NCBI RefSeq assembly: GCF_003259225.1
Contig: NZ_QHJF01000013.1
Coordinates: 62,001-126,000, forward strand
DNA from: Marinomonas arctica
GTDB lineage: Bacteria; Pseudomonadota; Gammaproteobacteria; Pseudomonadales; Marinomonadaceae
DNA: 64,000 bases
Direction: 5' to 3'
Position numbers and translations under genes: made by a program
Notes under the pieces: model-generated
Database searches by the model: none
What the model saw: the letters and a program-made list of their open reading frames with translations, nothing else
Told to the model about the DNA's origin: nothing
Shown here: positions 18,384 through 27,762 of the stretch, piece after piece
Layout: each line of letters starts with the position of its first letter
How positions within the stretch are numbered: the first letter of the stretch is position 1

Positions 18384-19400
18384 GTGGGTGTGTTTGAGCG
18401 TTATTTATCGGTTTGGGTTGGCCTTGCTATTGTTGTCGGCATTGTGGCTGGTCGCCTTTTTCCTAACTATTTTTCTCTTATCGCGCAATTTGAGTACGCA
18501 CAGGTCAATTTTGTCATTGCGGTACTGATTTGGTTAATGATCTATCCGATGATGGTACAAATCGATTTTTCATCGATAAAAGACGTGGGCAAGAAGCCCA
18601 AAGGGCTGGTGTTAACCTTGGTCATTAATTGGTTAATCAAACCCTTTACCATGGCTTTTTTGGGCTGGTTGTTTTTTAAAGTCTTGTTTGCAGACTGGGT
18701 CGATCCGCAAACGGCATCAGAATACATTGCTGGGATGATCTTGCTGGGCGTTGCGCCTTGTACCGCCATGGTGTTTGTTTGGAGTCAAATGACGAAGGGC
18801 GATGCCACTTATACTCTGGTACAGGTGTCGGTTAATGATCTGATCATGATCTTTGCTTTTGCGCCTATCGCCGGATTTTTATTGGGCATGACGGACATCA
18901 CTGTGCCTTGGAATACGCTGCTGTTGTCAGTGGTGTTGTACGTTTTAATTCCGCTCATTGCAGGCGTTCTCACTCGCCAGACACTAGAGAAAAGTCAAAA
19001 CACCCAAAAACTGCAGCATTTTCTTTCTACGATGAAACCTTGGTCTGTTATTGGTTTACTGGCCACCGTCGTGCTGTTGTTTGGCCTTCAGTCAGACACG
19101 ATCCTGTCTAATCCTCAAGCGATTGTGCTGATTGCCATTCCCCTATTGATTCAAACCTATGGCATCTTTGCCATTGCGTATTTTTTAGCCAAGCAAATGA
19201 AGCTGCCGCACAATATTGCGGCGCCAGCTTGCATGATTGGCACGTCAAACTTCTTTGAATTGGCGGTCGCGGTCGCGATTGCATTGTTTGGCCTGCATTC
19301 TGGTGCGGCACTTGCCACCGTGGTGGGTGTGTTAGTGGAAGTGCCTGTGATGCTTAGTTTAGTGTGGTTTGCGAATCGCACTCGGCATTGGTTTGGCTAA
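18384..19400 (+). CDS. acr3: Arsenite efflux permease of the ACR3 family
   Basis: Inner-membrane arsenite/H+ antiporter of 338 residues with about ten hydrophobic spans. The start is a GTG at 18384 with AGGAAG seven bases upstream. The family cysteine lies in [13 protein letters not shown] (C126), and the C-terminal [10 protein letters not shown] carries the conserved glutamate. It lies 28 bp after arsR and expels arsenite formed in the cell. Some annotations call this gene arsB, but the sequence is ACR3-type. Confidence 0.93.
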   Translation: MGVFERYLSVWVGLAIVVGIVAGRLFPNYFSLIAQFEYAQVNFVIAVLIWLMIYPMMVQIDFSSIKDVGKKPKGLVLTLVINWLIKPFTMAFLGWLFFKVLFADWVDPQTASEYIAGMILLGVAPCTAMVFVWSQMTKGDATYTLVQVSVNDLIMIFAFAPIAGFLLGMTDITVPWNTLLLSVVLYVLIPLIAGVLTRQTLEKSQNTQKLQHFLSTMKPWSVIGLLATVVLLFGLQSDTILSNPQAIVLIAIPLLIQTYGIFAIAYFLAKQMKLPHNIAAPACMIGTSNFFELAVAVAIALFGLHSGAALATVVGVLVEVPVMLSLVWFANRTRHWFG

Positions 19401-19473
19401 TTTATGGCTGATAAGCCTACTGTTTTGATGGCTCATTCTTTTCATTGGTTACTGCATTCTATTTGAGGTTGTT

Positions 19474-20484
19474 ATGACAATTAAGGTCGGTATTAACGGT
19501 TTTGGTCGAATGGGACGTTTGTCTTTTCGAGCGGCATTCGATTGGGATGACGTGGAGTTTGTACAAATCAATGATCCCGCTGGCGATGCCGCAACATTGG
19601 CGCATCTGATCACTTTCGACTCAGTTCATGGACGCTGGCATCACCAAGCTCACGCGGAAGACAATGTGATGATAGTGAATGGCCAACGCCTCGTCTGCAC
19701 ACAAAACAAAACCATCGCAGAAACCGACTGGTCTGGCTGTGATGTGGTAATCGAAGCCAGTGGCAAAATGAAAAGCAAAGCCCTACTGCAAGCTTATCTT
19801 GACCAAGGTGTGAAACGTGTTGTGGTGACTGCCCCCGTAAAAGAAGACGGTGTACTGAATGTGGTCATGGGGGTTAACCAGCATTTGTACGATAAAACCC
19901 AACATACCATTGTGACGGCGGCGTCTTGCACCACAAACTGTTTGGCGCCTGTGGTAAAAGTCATCCATGAAACACTGGGCATCAAACATGGCTCGATGAC
20001 CACCATTCACGATATTACCAATACGCAAACCATTCTTGATGCACCCCACAAAGATTTGCGCCGTGCCCGAGCCTGTGGCATGAGTTTGATTCCAACCACG
20101 ACGGGCTCTGCAACGGCCATTACGCATATTTTCCCTAAGCTAACAGGCAAGTTAAACGGTCATGCGGTGCGCATTCCTTTGGCCAATGCGTCGTTAACCG
20201 ACTGTGTGTTTGAAGTGGAACGTGAGACCACGGTAGAAGAAGTCAATCAACTGTTAAAAACTGCATCGGAAACCGAATTAAAAGACATTTTAGGGTACGA
20301 AGAACGTCCGCTGGTGTCCGTGGATTATAAAACCGATCCACGCTCCAGCATTATCGATGCCTTGTCCACCATGGTAATCAATGGCACTCAGGTAAAGCTG
20401 TATGCTTGGTACGACAATGAATGGGGCTACGCCAATCGCACCGCGGAGTTGATGCGTATGGTTGGCCTTGCTGATCAGGAATAA
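19474..20484 (+). CDS. Arsenic-operon glyceraldehyde-3-phosphate dehydrogenase
   Basis: GAPDH-type enzyme of 336 residues with the NAD-binding start [18 protein letters not shown], active-site [10 protein letters not shown] and WYDNEWGY near the end. GAGGT precedes the ATG. In ars operons this enzyme uses arsenate instead of phosphate to form 1-arseno-3-phosphoglycerate, which the neighbouring ArsJ exports. That role is established for GAPDH-arsJ pairs and is inferred here from adjacency (arsJ begins 6 bp after the stop). It is probably not the housekeeping glycolytic copy. Confidence 0.93.
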   Translation: MTIKVGINGFGRMGRLSFRAAFDWDDVEFVQINDPAGDAATLAHLITFDSVHGRWHHQAHAEDNVMIVNGQRLVCTQNKTIAETDWSGCDVVIEASGKMKSKALLQAYLDQGVKRVVVTAPVKEDGVLNVVMGVNQHLYDKTQHTIVTAASCTTNCLAPVVKVIHETLGIKHGSMTTIHDITNTQTILDAPHKDLRRARACGMSLIPTTTGSATAITHIFPKLTGKLNGHAVRIPLANASLTDCVFEVERETTVEEVNQLLKTASETELKDILGYEERPLVSVDYKTDPRSSIIDALSTMVINGTQVKLYAWYDNEWGYANRTAELMRMVGLADQE

Positions 20485-20490
20485 TCCAAC

Positions 20491-21726
20491 ATGTTAAGCC
20501 TTGCGCTGCTTTCTCCAGACATTCGTCAATACCTGGTCGTTACGGGTAATTACTGGGCTTTTACCCTAACCGATGGCGCCTTGCGCATGTTGGTGGTGTT
20601 GTATTTCTATGGGCTAGGTTACAGCCCATTTGACATTGCTATGTTGTTTGTCTTTTATGAAATCTTTGGGGTTGTTACCAATCTTGTCGGAGGTTGGCTT
20701 GGTGCCCGGCTTGGCTTAAATCGCACCATGAATGTGGGGCTGTTTATGCAAATCATCGCCCTCGCCATGTTGCTGGTTCCGGCCAGTTTACTCACCGTGC
20801 CTTGGGTTATGGGAGCACAAGCTTTATCGGGCATTGCAAAAGATTTGAATAAAATGAGCGCCAAAAGCTCGATCAAATTGCTGGTGCCCAATGACGCTCA
20901 GGGACAGCTGTACAAATGGATCGCCATTCTCACTGGGTCTAAAAATGCTTTAAAAGGCGTTGGCTTCTTTTTGGGGGGCGCACTGCTTAGTCTATTAGGA
21001 TTCCAAGGCGCTATTTTGCTCATGGCGGCTATGCTGACGTTGGTGTGGATCGCCAGCTTGATTAGCCTAAAAAAAGACCTTGGCAAGGCGAAAAACAAAC
21101 CTAAATTCACCGACATTTTCTCAAAAAGCAAAGCGGTTAACTATTTATCCGCTGCACGGCTATTTTTATTTGGCGCACGAGACGTATGGTTTGTAGTGGC
21201 GCTACCTGTGTTTTTAGCCAGCACCTTTGGCTGGGATCATTGGTATGTAGGGGGATTTTTAGCCCTGTGGGTCATTGCCTATGGCATTGTGCAAAGTTTT
21301 GCGCCTTTGCTAACAGGTAAGTCACAAGGCAAATTGCCCGATGGGCGACACGCTTTGGGTTGGGCACTGGCGCTGGGAGTCACGCCTATTTTTATCGCTC
21401 TTGCTTTGGATTATAACTGGCAGGTGGAATTCGCGGTTATTGTCGGCTTGCTCGCCTTTGGCGCTATCTTTGCGGTGAACTCATCTTTACATAGCTATTT
21501 GATTGTCAGTTATGCAGGGGAAGATGGCGTTTCTCTCGACGTGGGTTTCTACTACATGGCAAACTCCATGGGCCGACTCATTGGCACCGTGCTCTCAGGA
21601 TGGCTTTACCAAGAGCATGGACTGGCTACCTGCCTTTGGTTTTCCACAGGATTTATCGGTTTAACCGCGCTCATTTCAGTGGGATTGCCCAAACATAGCA
21701 GAGCGGCTAAGCCTATTTCGCCTTAG
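20491..21726 (+). CDS. arsJ: ArsJ organoarsenical efflux permease
   Basis: Major-facilitator-type transporter of 411 residues with about twelve hydrophobic spans. It is the last gene of the arsenic operon, directly behind GAPDH, which is the defining context of ArsJ. The characteristic N-terminal region YWAFTLTDGALRMLVVLYFY and the KDLNKMSAKSSIKLL loop are present. It would export 1-arseno-3-phosphoglycerate, giving arsenate resistance without an arsenate reductase, and no arsC is seen here. Confidence 0.92.
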   Translation: MLSLALLSPDIRQYLVVTGNYWAFTLTDGALRMLVVLYFYGLGYSPFDIAMLFVFYEIFGVVTNLVGGWLGARLGLNRTMNVGLFMQIIALAMLLVPASLLTVPWVMGAQALSGIAKDLNKMSAKSSIKLLVPNDAQGQLYKWIAILTGSKNALKGVGFFLGGALLSLLGFQGAILLMAAMLTLVWIASLISLKKDLGKAKNKPKFTDIFSKSKAVNYLSAARLFLFGARDVWFVVALPVFLASTFGWDHWYVGGFLALWVIAYGIVQSFAPLLTGKSQGKLPDGRHALGWALALGVTPIFIALALDYNWQVEFAVIVGLLAFGAIFAVNSSLHSYLIVSYAGEDGVSLDVGFYYMANSMGRLIGTVLSGWLYQEHGLATCLWFSTGFIGLTALISVGLPKHSRAAKPISP

Positions 21727-21853
21727 TGCTGTGTTATTTATCTTATGAAGATCAACGACTTTTTCGCAAATAAAGCCATATTTAGCCTACCTATTCAATA
21801 TCAATAATCGATAGTTTGCGAAACCACACTTGACTTAGTCCTAATTGGGTAAA

Positions 21854-21876
21854 ATAATGGAACCACGTTCCATTAT
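21854..21876. promoter_or_regulatory. Palindromic operator candidate upstream of the alpha-galactoside ABC ATPase
   Basis: TAATGGAAC and GTTCCATTA are perfect inverted arms around CAC, extended by one A/T pair. The site ends 26 bp before the ATG at 21903. It differs in sequence from the CG-centred operators at 23027 and 23091, so a different regulator may bind it. Confidence 0.5.
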
Positions 21877-21902
21877 AAAAACAAGATAGGAAATAGCAAA
21901 AT

Positions 21903-23006
21903 ATGGCAAATATAACCCTAAAAAACGTGACCAAACGTTTTGATAAGCTAGAGACTATACACAGTGTCAATCTTGAACTGTGTGACGGAGAATTTGTGGT
22001 TTTTGTCGGCCCTTCCGGCTGCGGTAAATCTACCTTACTACGCTTAATTGCCGGTCTTGAGGAAATAACGGAAGGCGTTATTGAAATCGGCGATAAAAAC
22101 ATGAATAACATCGCGCCAGCTAATCGAGGCGTCGCCATGGTATTTCAATCTTATGCCCTCTATCCGCATATGAGCGTCAGAGAAAATATGAGTTTTGGCA
22201 TGGAAATGCGTGGCGAATCAAAAGAAAACATTCACACACGAATCACCAAAGCCAGTCACATTCTGCAACTTGATGAACTGCTTGATCGCAAGCCAAGACA
22301 ACTGTCTGGTGGTCAACGACAGCGTGTGGCAATTGGTCGAGCCATCGTACGTGAACCTGATGTCTTTTTATTCGATGAGCCGCTTTCCAACTTAGACGCT
22401 GAGCTACGTGTTGATATGCGCATACAGATAGCCCAACTTCATAAGAAACTCAAAGCGACTATGATTTATGTTACCCATGATCAGGTGGAAGCCATGACAT
22501 TGGCGGATAAAATCGTTGTTCTACGAGCGGGTCATATTGAACAGGTCGGCTCTCCTATGGAGCTATATCATAATCCCAACAATATGTTCGTCGCCGGTTT
22601 TATCGGCTCTCCCAAAATGAATTTTTTACCCGCACTGATCAGTGATATTGAAGCTGACAATTCGGTTATAGTTGCTTTTAATGGACAAAAAATACTCTTT
22701 AAAATTCAATCAGATAAACTTTCTATTGGAGACCCTGTAACCCTAGGGTTCCGTCCAGAACACATCCACTTAGCAAAGCAAGAAGATGGCTTTCATTTTG
22801 ATATCACAGTTGATGTCGCGGAACATCTAGGTGGCATCAGTTACCTTTATAGCCGCTTTGAAAACAACAATATGACGATTGAAGTATCTGGTGAGAATGT
22901 ACTTACCTCTGGTGATGTTTTAAGCGTGGGAATCAAACAGAGCGATTGTTACTTATTCGACCAAGCAGGCAAAACATTGATCGAACGCGTTCTACCAAAT
23001 CGATAG
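21903..23006 (+). CDS. Sugar ABC transporter ATP-binding protein (MalK/UgpC/MsmK type)
   Basis: Cytoplasmic ATPase of 367 residues. Walker A GPSGCGKST, Q-loop MVFQSYALYPHMS, signature LSGGQRQRVAIGRA, Walker B VFLFDEPLSNLD, and a C-terminal TOBE-type domain (GFRPEHIHLA). AGGAA precedes the ATG. It is the first gene of a cluster with two permeases, a binding protein and a GH4 alpha-galactosidase, but a 126-bp gap with two palindromes separates it from the permeases, so it may be transcribed independently and might serve more than one importer. Confidence 0.9.
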   Translation: MANITLKNVTKRFDKLETIHSVNLELCDGEFVVFVGPSGCGKSTLLRLIAGLEEITEGVIEIGDKNMNNIAPANRGVAMVFQSYALYPHMSVRENMSFGMEMRGESKENIHTRITKASHILQLDELLDRKPRQLSGGQRQRVAIGRAIVREPDVFLFDEPLSNLDAELRVDMRIQIAQLHKKLKATMIYVTHDQVEAMTLADKIVVLRAGHIEQVGSPMELYHNPNNMFVAGFIGSPKMNFLPALISDIEADNSVIVAFNGQKILFKIQSDKLSIGDPVTLGFRPEHIHLAKQEDGFHFDITVDVAEHLGGISYLYSRFENNNMTIEVSGENVLTSGDVLSVGIKQSDCYLFDQAGKTLIERVLPNR

Positions 23007-23026
23007 ACGTATAAAAATAACCCTTT

Positions 23027-23044
23027 ACTAACACGCGTTAGTTT
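23027..23044. promoter_or_regulatory. LacI-type operator 1 of the alpha-galactoside cluster
   Basis: ACTAACACGCGTTAGTTT is a near-perfect palindrome centred on C/G and almost identical to the site 64 bp downstream. The CG-centred design is typical of LacI/GalR-family operators, and a LacI-family gene closes the cluster. Confidence 0.6.
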
Positions 23045-23090
23045 AGTATTTATTAGATCGTTAATTGGTAGCAAATTTTTTAAACCAAAC

Positions 23091-23108
23091 AACTAACGCG
23101 CGTTAGTT
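23091..23108. promoter_or_regulatory. LacI-type operator 2 of the alpha-galactoside cluster
   Basis: AACTAACGCGCGTTAGTT is a perfect 18-base palindrome ending 24 bp before the permease start at 23133. Its centre is 64 bp from that of operator 1, about six helical turns, which would suit repression by looping. It also overlaps the expected transcript start. Confidence 0.68.
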
Positions 23109-23132
23109 CTATAAAAATAAGAAGGAATAACC

Positions 23133-24017
23133 ATGCCATTTATGTCGCGCAAAATGAAGAATTCACTCTTTGGGTATCTGTTTATTTTTCCTGCTTTGAT
23201 TGGCTTTTTGCTTTTTTACGCATGGCCTGCTGGTCGGGCTGTTGGCATAAGTTTCACCGACTGGAACTTACTGAGTGAGCCATATTATGTTGGGCTCGAC
23301 AACTATGTCGACATGCTCGAGGACGATCAGTTTTGGAATGGTTTAAAACTCTCCGCTTACTATGTGCTGCTTAATATTCCTTTACAAGTCATGCTGGGGT
23401 TGTTTTTAGCGGTCGCCATGGATCGTTTAACCAAATCGCTTTTTGTCAAAGCCGCTATCTTGCTGCCGTATTTACTCTCCAATGTATTGGTAGCGTTAGT
23501 CTGGCTGTGGATGTTAGATCCGATTCTAGGCATTGTGAACAGTCTAGTTTCGTTCTTTGGTTTAACGCCTCAAGCCTATCTTGGTGACCCTGATCAAGCG
23601 CTGGTGTCAGTAGCAGCCATTAACATTTGGCGCCATATGGGATTATGCGCCATGCTCTTTTTAGCGGGTCTACAAACAATTCCTAAATACCTCTATGAGT
23701 CAGCGTCTTTAGAAGGGGTCACGGAATTTCAAATGTTCCGCAAAATCACCTTGCCTCTGTTAAGGCCAGTGATGGTGTTTGTCTTAGTCACCAGTGTAAC
23801 AGGGTCATTTCAAATCTTCGACACCATTGCCGTCACCACGGCAGGTGGCCCTCTCGATTCCACTCGAGTCATTGTCTATTACATCGTTCAAAACGCTTTT
23901 AGCTTTTACAAAATGGGCTATGCCTCCGCAATGTCAGTCACCTTATGCATGATTATGTTGGCTTACACTCTTCTTCAAATGCACATTATGAGGGCTTCCG
24001 AAAGTGATCTTAATTAA
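23133..24017 (+). CDS. Sugar ABC transporter permease (MalF type)
   Basis: Inner-membrane permease of 294 residues with six spans and an EAA loop LYESASLEGVTEFQMFRKI. AGAAGGAA precedes the ATG at 23133. It is the first gene after the twin operators and overlaps the next permease by 14 bp, so the two are co-translated. The substrate is inferred to be an alpha-galactoside from the GH4 enzyme in the cluster. Confidence 0.88.
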   Translation: MPFMSRKMKNSLFGYLFIFPALIGFLLFYAWPAGRAVGISFTDWNLLSEPYYVGLDNYVDMLEDDQFWNGLKLSAYYVLLNIPLQVMLGLFLAVAMDRLTKSLFVKAAILLPYLLSNVLVALVWLWMLDPILGIVNSLVSFFGLTPQAYLGDPDQALVSVAAINIWRHMGLCAMLFLAGLQTIPKYLYESASLEGVTEFQMFRKITLPLLRPVMVFVLVTSVTGSFQIFDTIAVTTAGGPLDSTRVIVYYIVQNAFSFYKMGYASAMSVTLCMIMLAYTLLQMHIMRASESDLN

Positions 24018-24891
24018 AAAAATGACCCCTGCACGTTGCGTCGCTTGGTTGGTCTTAATCACCATGTTGGTGGTGACCCTCTTTCCATTATTGTTTGTTG
24101 CAAAGACATCATTTGTCCCAGCGGGAGAGCTTTATACGACATCGACACAGCTCTTGCCTGACAATCCTACGTTGTCTAATTACAAGAAGATTTTTGGCCT
24201 ATTGAGTACAGAGGAATCCATTGCCGCTGGTGGTTCCGGTGCGAATATAAACATCACAACATCAATGATTAATTCGGTCATTTTTACGGGCATTATTGTC
24301 ATTGTACAAACCTTTAACTGCGCATTAGCGGCTTACGCTTTTGCTCGTATTCCCTTTTATGGCAGCAAATTACTTTTTGGTGCCTTCGTTGCCTCAATGA
24401 TGATCCCCAGTGTGGTTACCTTGATCCCAAATTTCGTTTTAATGAGAGATTTAGGTTTACTGAATTCCATGCTGGGCATGGTGGCTCCCTTCTTCTTAAT
24501 GCACGGTTTCGCCGTATTCTTTTTGCGACAGTTCTTTATTTCTTTACCCAAAGATATTGAAGAGGCGGCTCAGCTTGATGGCGCAAATTCTTTCATGATT
24601 TTTTTCAAAATTGCCCTACCACTTAGTTGGGCACCATTGATGACGGTCGCCACCTTAACCACCATCAATATGTGGAATGAGTTTCTCTGGCCTTTTCTTA
24701 TTGCTACCGATGACAGCATGAAAACCTTACCCGTTGCCCTGCAGTCATTTAAATCTCAAACCCCTCAAGGTCAACCTGATTGGGGCGGTTTAATGGCAGC
24801 CACCGTTGTTGCCACTATTCCGACCATCATCATGTTGTTCTTTTTTGGTCGTCGTATCGTCGAATCTGTCCAGTTCACTGGCGGTAAATAA
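24004..24891 (+). CDS. Sugar ABC transporter permease (MalG type)
   Basis: Inner-membrane partner permease of 295 residues with six spans and an EAA loop DIEEAAQLDGANSFMIFF. The start is a GTG at 24004 inside the preceding gene; an ATG at 24022, just after its stop, is an alternative. It ends 21 bp before the binding-protein gene and shares its transcript. Confidence 0.87.
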   Translation: MILIKKMTPARCVAWLVLITMLVVTLFPLLFVAKTSFVPAGELYTTSTQLLPDNPTLSNYKKIFGLLSTEESIAAGGSGANINITTSMINSVIFTGIIVIVQTFNCALAAYAFARIPFYGSKLLFGAFVASMMIPSVVTLIPNFVLMRDLGLLNSMLGMVAPFFLMHGFAVFFLRQFFISLPKDIEEAAQLDGANSFMIFFKIALPLSWAPLMTVATLTTINMWNEFLWPFLIATDDSMKTLPVALQSFKSQTPQGQPDWGGLMAATVVATIPTIIMLFFFGRRIVESVQFTGGK

Positions 24892-24912
24892 AAATAACAA
24901 AGGAGATATACC

Positions 24913-26217
24913 ATGAAAATACAACGCCTTACATTCACTTCTCTGGCCATTGCCGTCAGTGCAAGTGCCGCCCACGCGGTAGAAATAAAATATGTACTTT
25001 GGGATTCCAATCAGCTCCCAGCTTACCAACAGTGCGCCACGGATTTTAGCGCGAAGCACCCAAACATCAGTGTCAAAATCACCCAATCGGGTTGGGATGA
25101 TTATTGGACGGCTCTCTCTACTGGCTTTGTTTCTGGTACTGCGCCCGATGTGTTCACAGATCATTTGGCAAAGTACCCTGAGTTTGTGAAAAACAACCAG
25201 CTTGTGGACCTATCGAGCTATATCGAGCGTGACAAACTGGATCCCAGTATCTACACAGACGGCCTTTACGAAGTGTGGGGCAAAGACGGCAAACAATTTG
25301 GCTTACCCAAAGACTGGGACACCATTGCAATGATCGTCAACATGGACATGGCCGAAAAAGCGGGGGTGACCTTAGACGAGCTTAATTTCATGACGTGGAA
25401 CCCGCAAGACGGTGGCAGTTTCGAACAAATTGTTCGCAAACTGACACTGGATAAAAATGGCAACAACGCAACCTCAGATAAATTTGATCCCAATAATGTG
25501 GCGGTTTATGGCTACCAGAATCCTGGTGCTGGCGGCATGTTAGGACAAACAGAATGGAGTCATTTTGCTGCTTCAAATGGCTTTAAATTTCAAGACAAAC
25601 CATGGGGAAGCCAATTCTATTACGATGATAAATCCCTTGCAGATACACTAGATTATATTACTGGGCTGGCTAAACAAGGCCTTTCTGCTGATTTTAAAAA
25701 CACTCAGTCTCTTGGATCGGATTCCATGTTTATCGCAGGTAAAGCCGCCATTATTCCTCAGGGTTCATGGATGATTACCTACTTCGATAACAATGTGAAA
25801 AGTAAGTATCACTGGGTGCCTCTGCCTAAAGGCCCATCAGGTAAACGCGCCACCATGTTTAACGGCCTTGCCGATTCGATTTGGAGCGGCTCTCAGCACA
25901 AAGAAGAAGCATGGCAATGGGTGAAATATTTAGGTTCTGCCGATTGCCAAAGCGTAGTCGCATCAAAAGGTGTGGTCTTTCCTGCCATTAAAGGCATGGC
26001 GGAAAAAGCCGTTGGCGCCCAAATGCAACGCAATATCGACTCCTCAGCCTTTCTGACCATGTCGCAATCTGAAACCTATCTTCCTCCGATTGCTAAAAAT
26101 GGTGCACGTATCGATAGCACGATGGAAAGCGCCATTCAATCAATTTTACTCGGCAAAGAAAGTGCACAAGAAGCCCTTTCAGATGCCAACAAAAAAGTTC
26201 TCCGTTACAGCAAATAA
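24913..26217 (+). CDS. Sugar ABC transporter solute-binding protein
   Basis: Periplasmic binding protein of 434 residues with a signal peptide ending near SAAHA-VE and a strong ribosome binding site AAGGAGATATACC. The mature part has the family 1 sugar-binding pattern (YVLWDSNQLPAYQQC at the start, GKAAIIPQGSWMITYF and WQWVKYLGS later). It is expected to capture the galactoside hydrolysed by the downstream GH4 enzyme. It has no close resemblance to TogB in this window beyond family level. Confidence 0.88.
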   Translation: MKIQRLTFTSLAIAVSASAAHAVEIKYVLWDSNQLPAYQQCATDFSAKHPNISVKITQSGWDDYWTALSTGFVSGTAPDVFTDHLAKYPEFVKNNQLVDLSSYIERDKLDPSIYTDGLYEVWGKDGKQFGLPKDWDTIAMIVNMDMAEKAGVTLDELNFMTWNPQDGGSFEQIVRKLTLDKNGNNATSDKFDPNNVAVYGYQNPGAGGMLGQTEWSHFAASNGFKFQDKPWGSQFYYDDKSLADTLDYITGLAKQGLSADFKNTQSLGSDSMFIAGKAAIIPQGSWMITYFDNNVKSKYHWVPLPKGPSGKRATMFNGLADSIWSGSQHKEEAWQWVKYLGSADCQSVVASKGVVFPAIKGMAEKAVGAQMQRNIDSSAFLTMSQSETYLPPIAKNGARIDSTMESAIQSILLGKESAQEALSDANKKVLRYSK

Positions 26218-26278
26218 CAACAATTAATCTGGCCAAACTCTTTTTACGTGAATGGCCACTGACTAAAGGATAGACATA

Positions 26279-27688
26279 ATGCTTTCTCCTAAAATTGTAC
26301 TTATTGGAGCGGGTAGTACCGTTTTTACTCGAAACCTATTGGGCGACATCTGGTCTTTGCCAGCCCTTAAACATGCCAAAATTGTGTTGCATGACATTGA
26401 CGAGCATCGCTTGGATCTCTCTTTAGCCGTAGCACATAGATTGGCTGATATGCTTGATATTAAACCCGACGTTAGTACCGAAAAAAATCGTCGCATTGCC
26501 TTAAAAGACGCCGATTTTGTCCTGAGCACCATTCAAGTGGGTGGCTACAAACCAGCGACAGTGCGCGACTTTGATATCCCCAAAAAATACGGTCTTGAAC
26601 AGACGATTGGCGATACACTGGGCATCGGCGGCATCATGCGAGGACTGCGCACGATCCCAGTCATGTTAGAGATGATAAAAGATATGGAAGAAGTCAGTAG
26701 TGATAAGGTCATCCATCTCAACTATGTAAACCCAATGGCAATGATTACTTGGGCTTTAAACAAAGCAAGCGACAAAGTCAAAACCGTTGGCTTATGTCAC
26801 AGCGTACAGCACACAGCATATGAACTGTCTCAAGATCTTGGCATTCCAGTGAATGACATAGCGTTTCAGTGTGCTGGCATTAACCATATGGCGTTCTATA
26901 CAAAATTAGAGCACAAGGGTGAAGATCTATACCCCAAATTAAAAGAGCTGGCCAAGCACAATACAATGCCAGACTGGAACCGTGTTCGCTATGAGGTGAT
27001 GCAACAATTCGGCTATTTCCCGACAGAATCCAGTGAACACTTTGCCGAATATGTGCCATGGTTTATCAAACCCGGACGTGAAGATTTGCTTACTGACTTT
27101 CATATTCCACTCGACGAATACCCAGGCCGATGCCAAGTCTATGAGGTAGCGTGGCCTTTTATCGAAGAAGAATTACGTCACCCAGGATCACAATCCACAG
27201 CGATGCTGAAAGATCAGCTGAAAGCAAAAAATATCAAGGTGATGTCACGAGAAATTGACAATGCAGCGCACATGCTTTCTGGCTTATCCGAAATCAAACG
27301 TTCCGTTGAATACGGTAGTACGATTATCAATTCCATGGTGACGGGGGAGCCGAGCGTAATCTATGGCAACGTTATCAATGATAAGCTCATTGATAACTTA
27401 CCCGAGGGTTGCGCCGTTGAACTCGCTTGCTTAGTCGATCATAATGGCGTTACTCCAACTCGTGTTGGCCGTTTACCTGTTCAACTTGCCGCCCTAATGC
27501 GAACCAATGTGGGCGTACAAGAAATGGTGGTAAACGCCGTTTTAGAGCAGAATAGAGATCACATTTATCATGCTGCCATGTTAGATCCTCACACCAGTTC
27601 CGTGCTCGATATAAAACAAATACGTGCTATGGTGGATGAATTGATGGAAGCACATCGGGACTACCTACCCGACTATTTTTACCATTAA
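26279..27688 (+). CDS. melA: Alpha-galactosidase, glycoside hydrolase family 4
   Basis: Cytoplasmic NAD+ and Mn2+ dependent glycosidase of 469 residues. The dinucleotide fold IVLIGAGSTVFTRNLLGD opens the chain. DFDIPKKYGLEQTIGDTLG, NYVNPMAMITWA, the metal-binding Cys173 in GLCHSVQ and His203 in CAGINHMAFY follow the MelA pattern closely. AAAGGA precedes the ATG. It would hydrolyse melibiose or raffinose-type sugars brought in by the upstream importer. Other GH4 specificities (alpha-glucosidase, galacturonidase) are less likely given the MelA-like strings. Confidence 0.87.
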   Translation: MLSPKIVLIGAGSTVFTRNLLGDIWSLPALKHAKIVLHDIDEHRLDLSLAVAHRLADMLDIKPDVSTEKNRRIALKDADFVLSTIQVGGYKPATVRDFDIPKKYGLEQTIGDTLGIGGIMRGLRTIPVMLEMIKDMEEVSSDKVIHLNYVNPMAMITWALNKASDKVKTVGLCHSVQHTAYELSQDLGIPVNDIAFQCAGINHMAFYTKLEHKGEDLYPKLKELAKHNTMPDWNRVRYEVMQQFGYFPTESSEHFAEYVPWFIKPGREDLLTDFHIPLDEYPGRCQVYEVAWPFIEEELRHPGSQSTAMLKDQLKAKNIKVMSREIDNAAHMLSGLSEIKRSVEYGSTIINSMVTGEPSVIYGNVINDKLIDNLPEGCAVELACLVDHNGVTPTRVGRLPVQLAALMRTNVGVQEMVVNAVLEQNRDHIYHAAMLDPHTSSVLDIKQIRAMVDELMEAHRDYLPDYFYH

Positions 27689-27704
27689 CCTTACTGTAAC
27701 TTTT

Positions 27705-27750
27705 GCGCCACTCTTTACTCAAAAATAATAAGCATTGAGTGGCGCTTATT
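27705..27750. terminator. Stem-loop between melA and lacI-type regulator
   Basis: GCGCCACTC (27705-27713) pairs perfectly with GAGTGGCGC (27737-27745), followed by TTATTT. It is probably an intrinsic terminator that weakens read-through into the regulator gene 12 bp downstream; it does not resemble the cluster operators. Confidence 0.65.
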
Positions 27751-27762
27751 TAGGATACCGAT

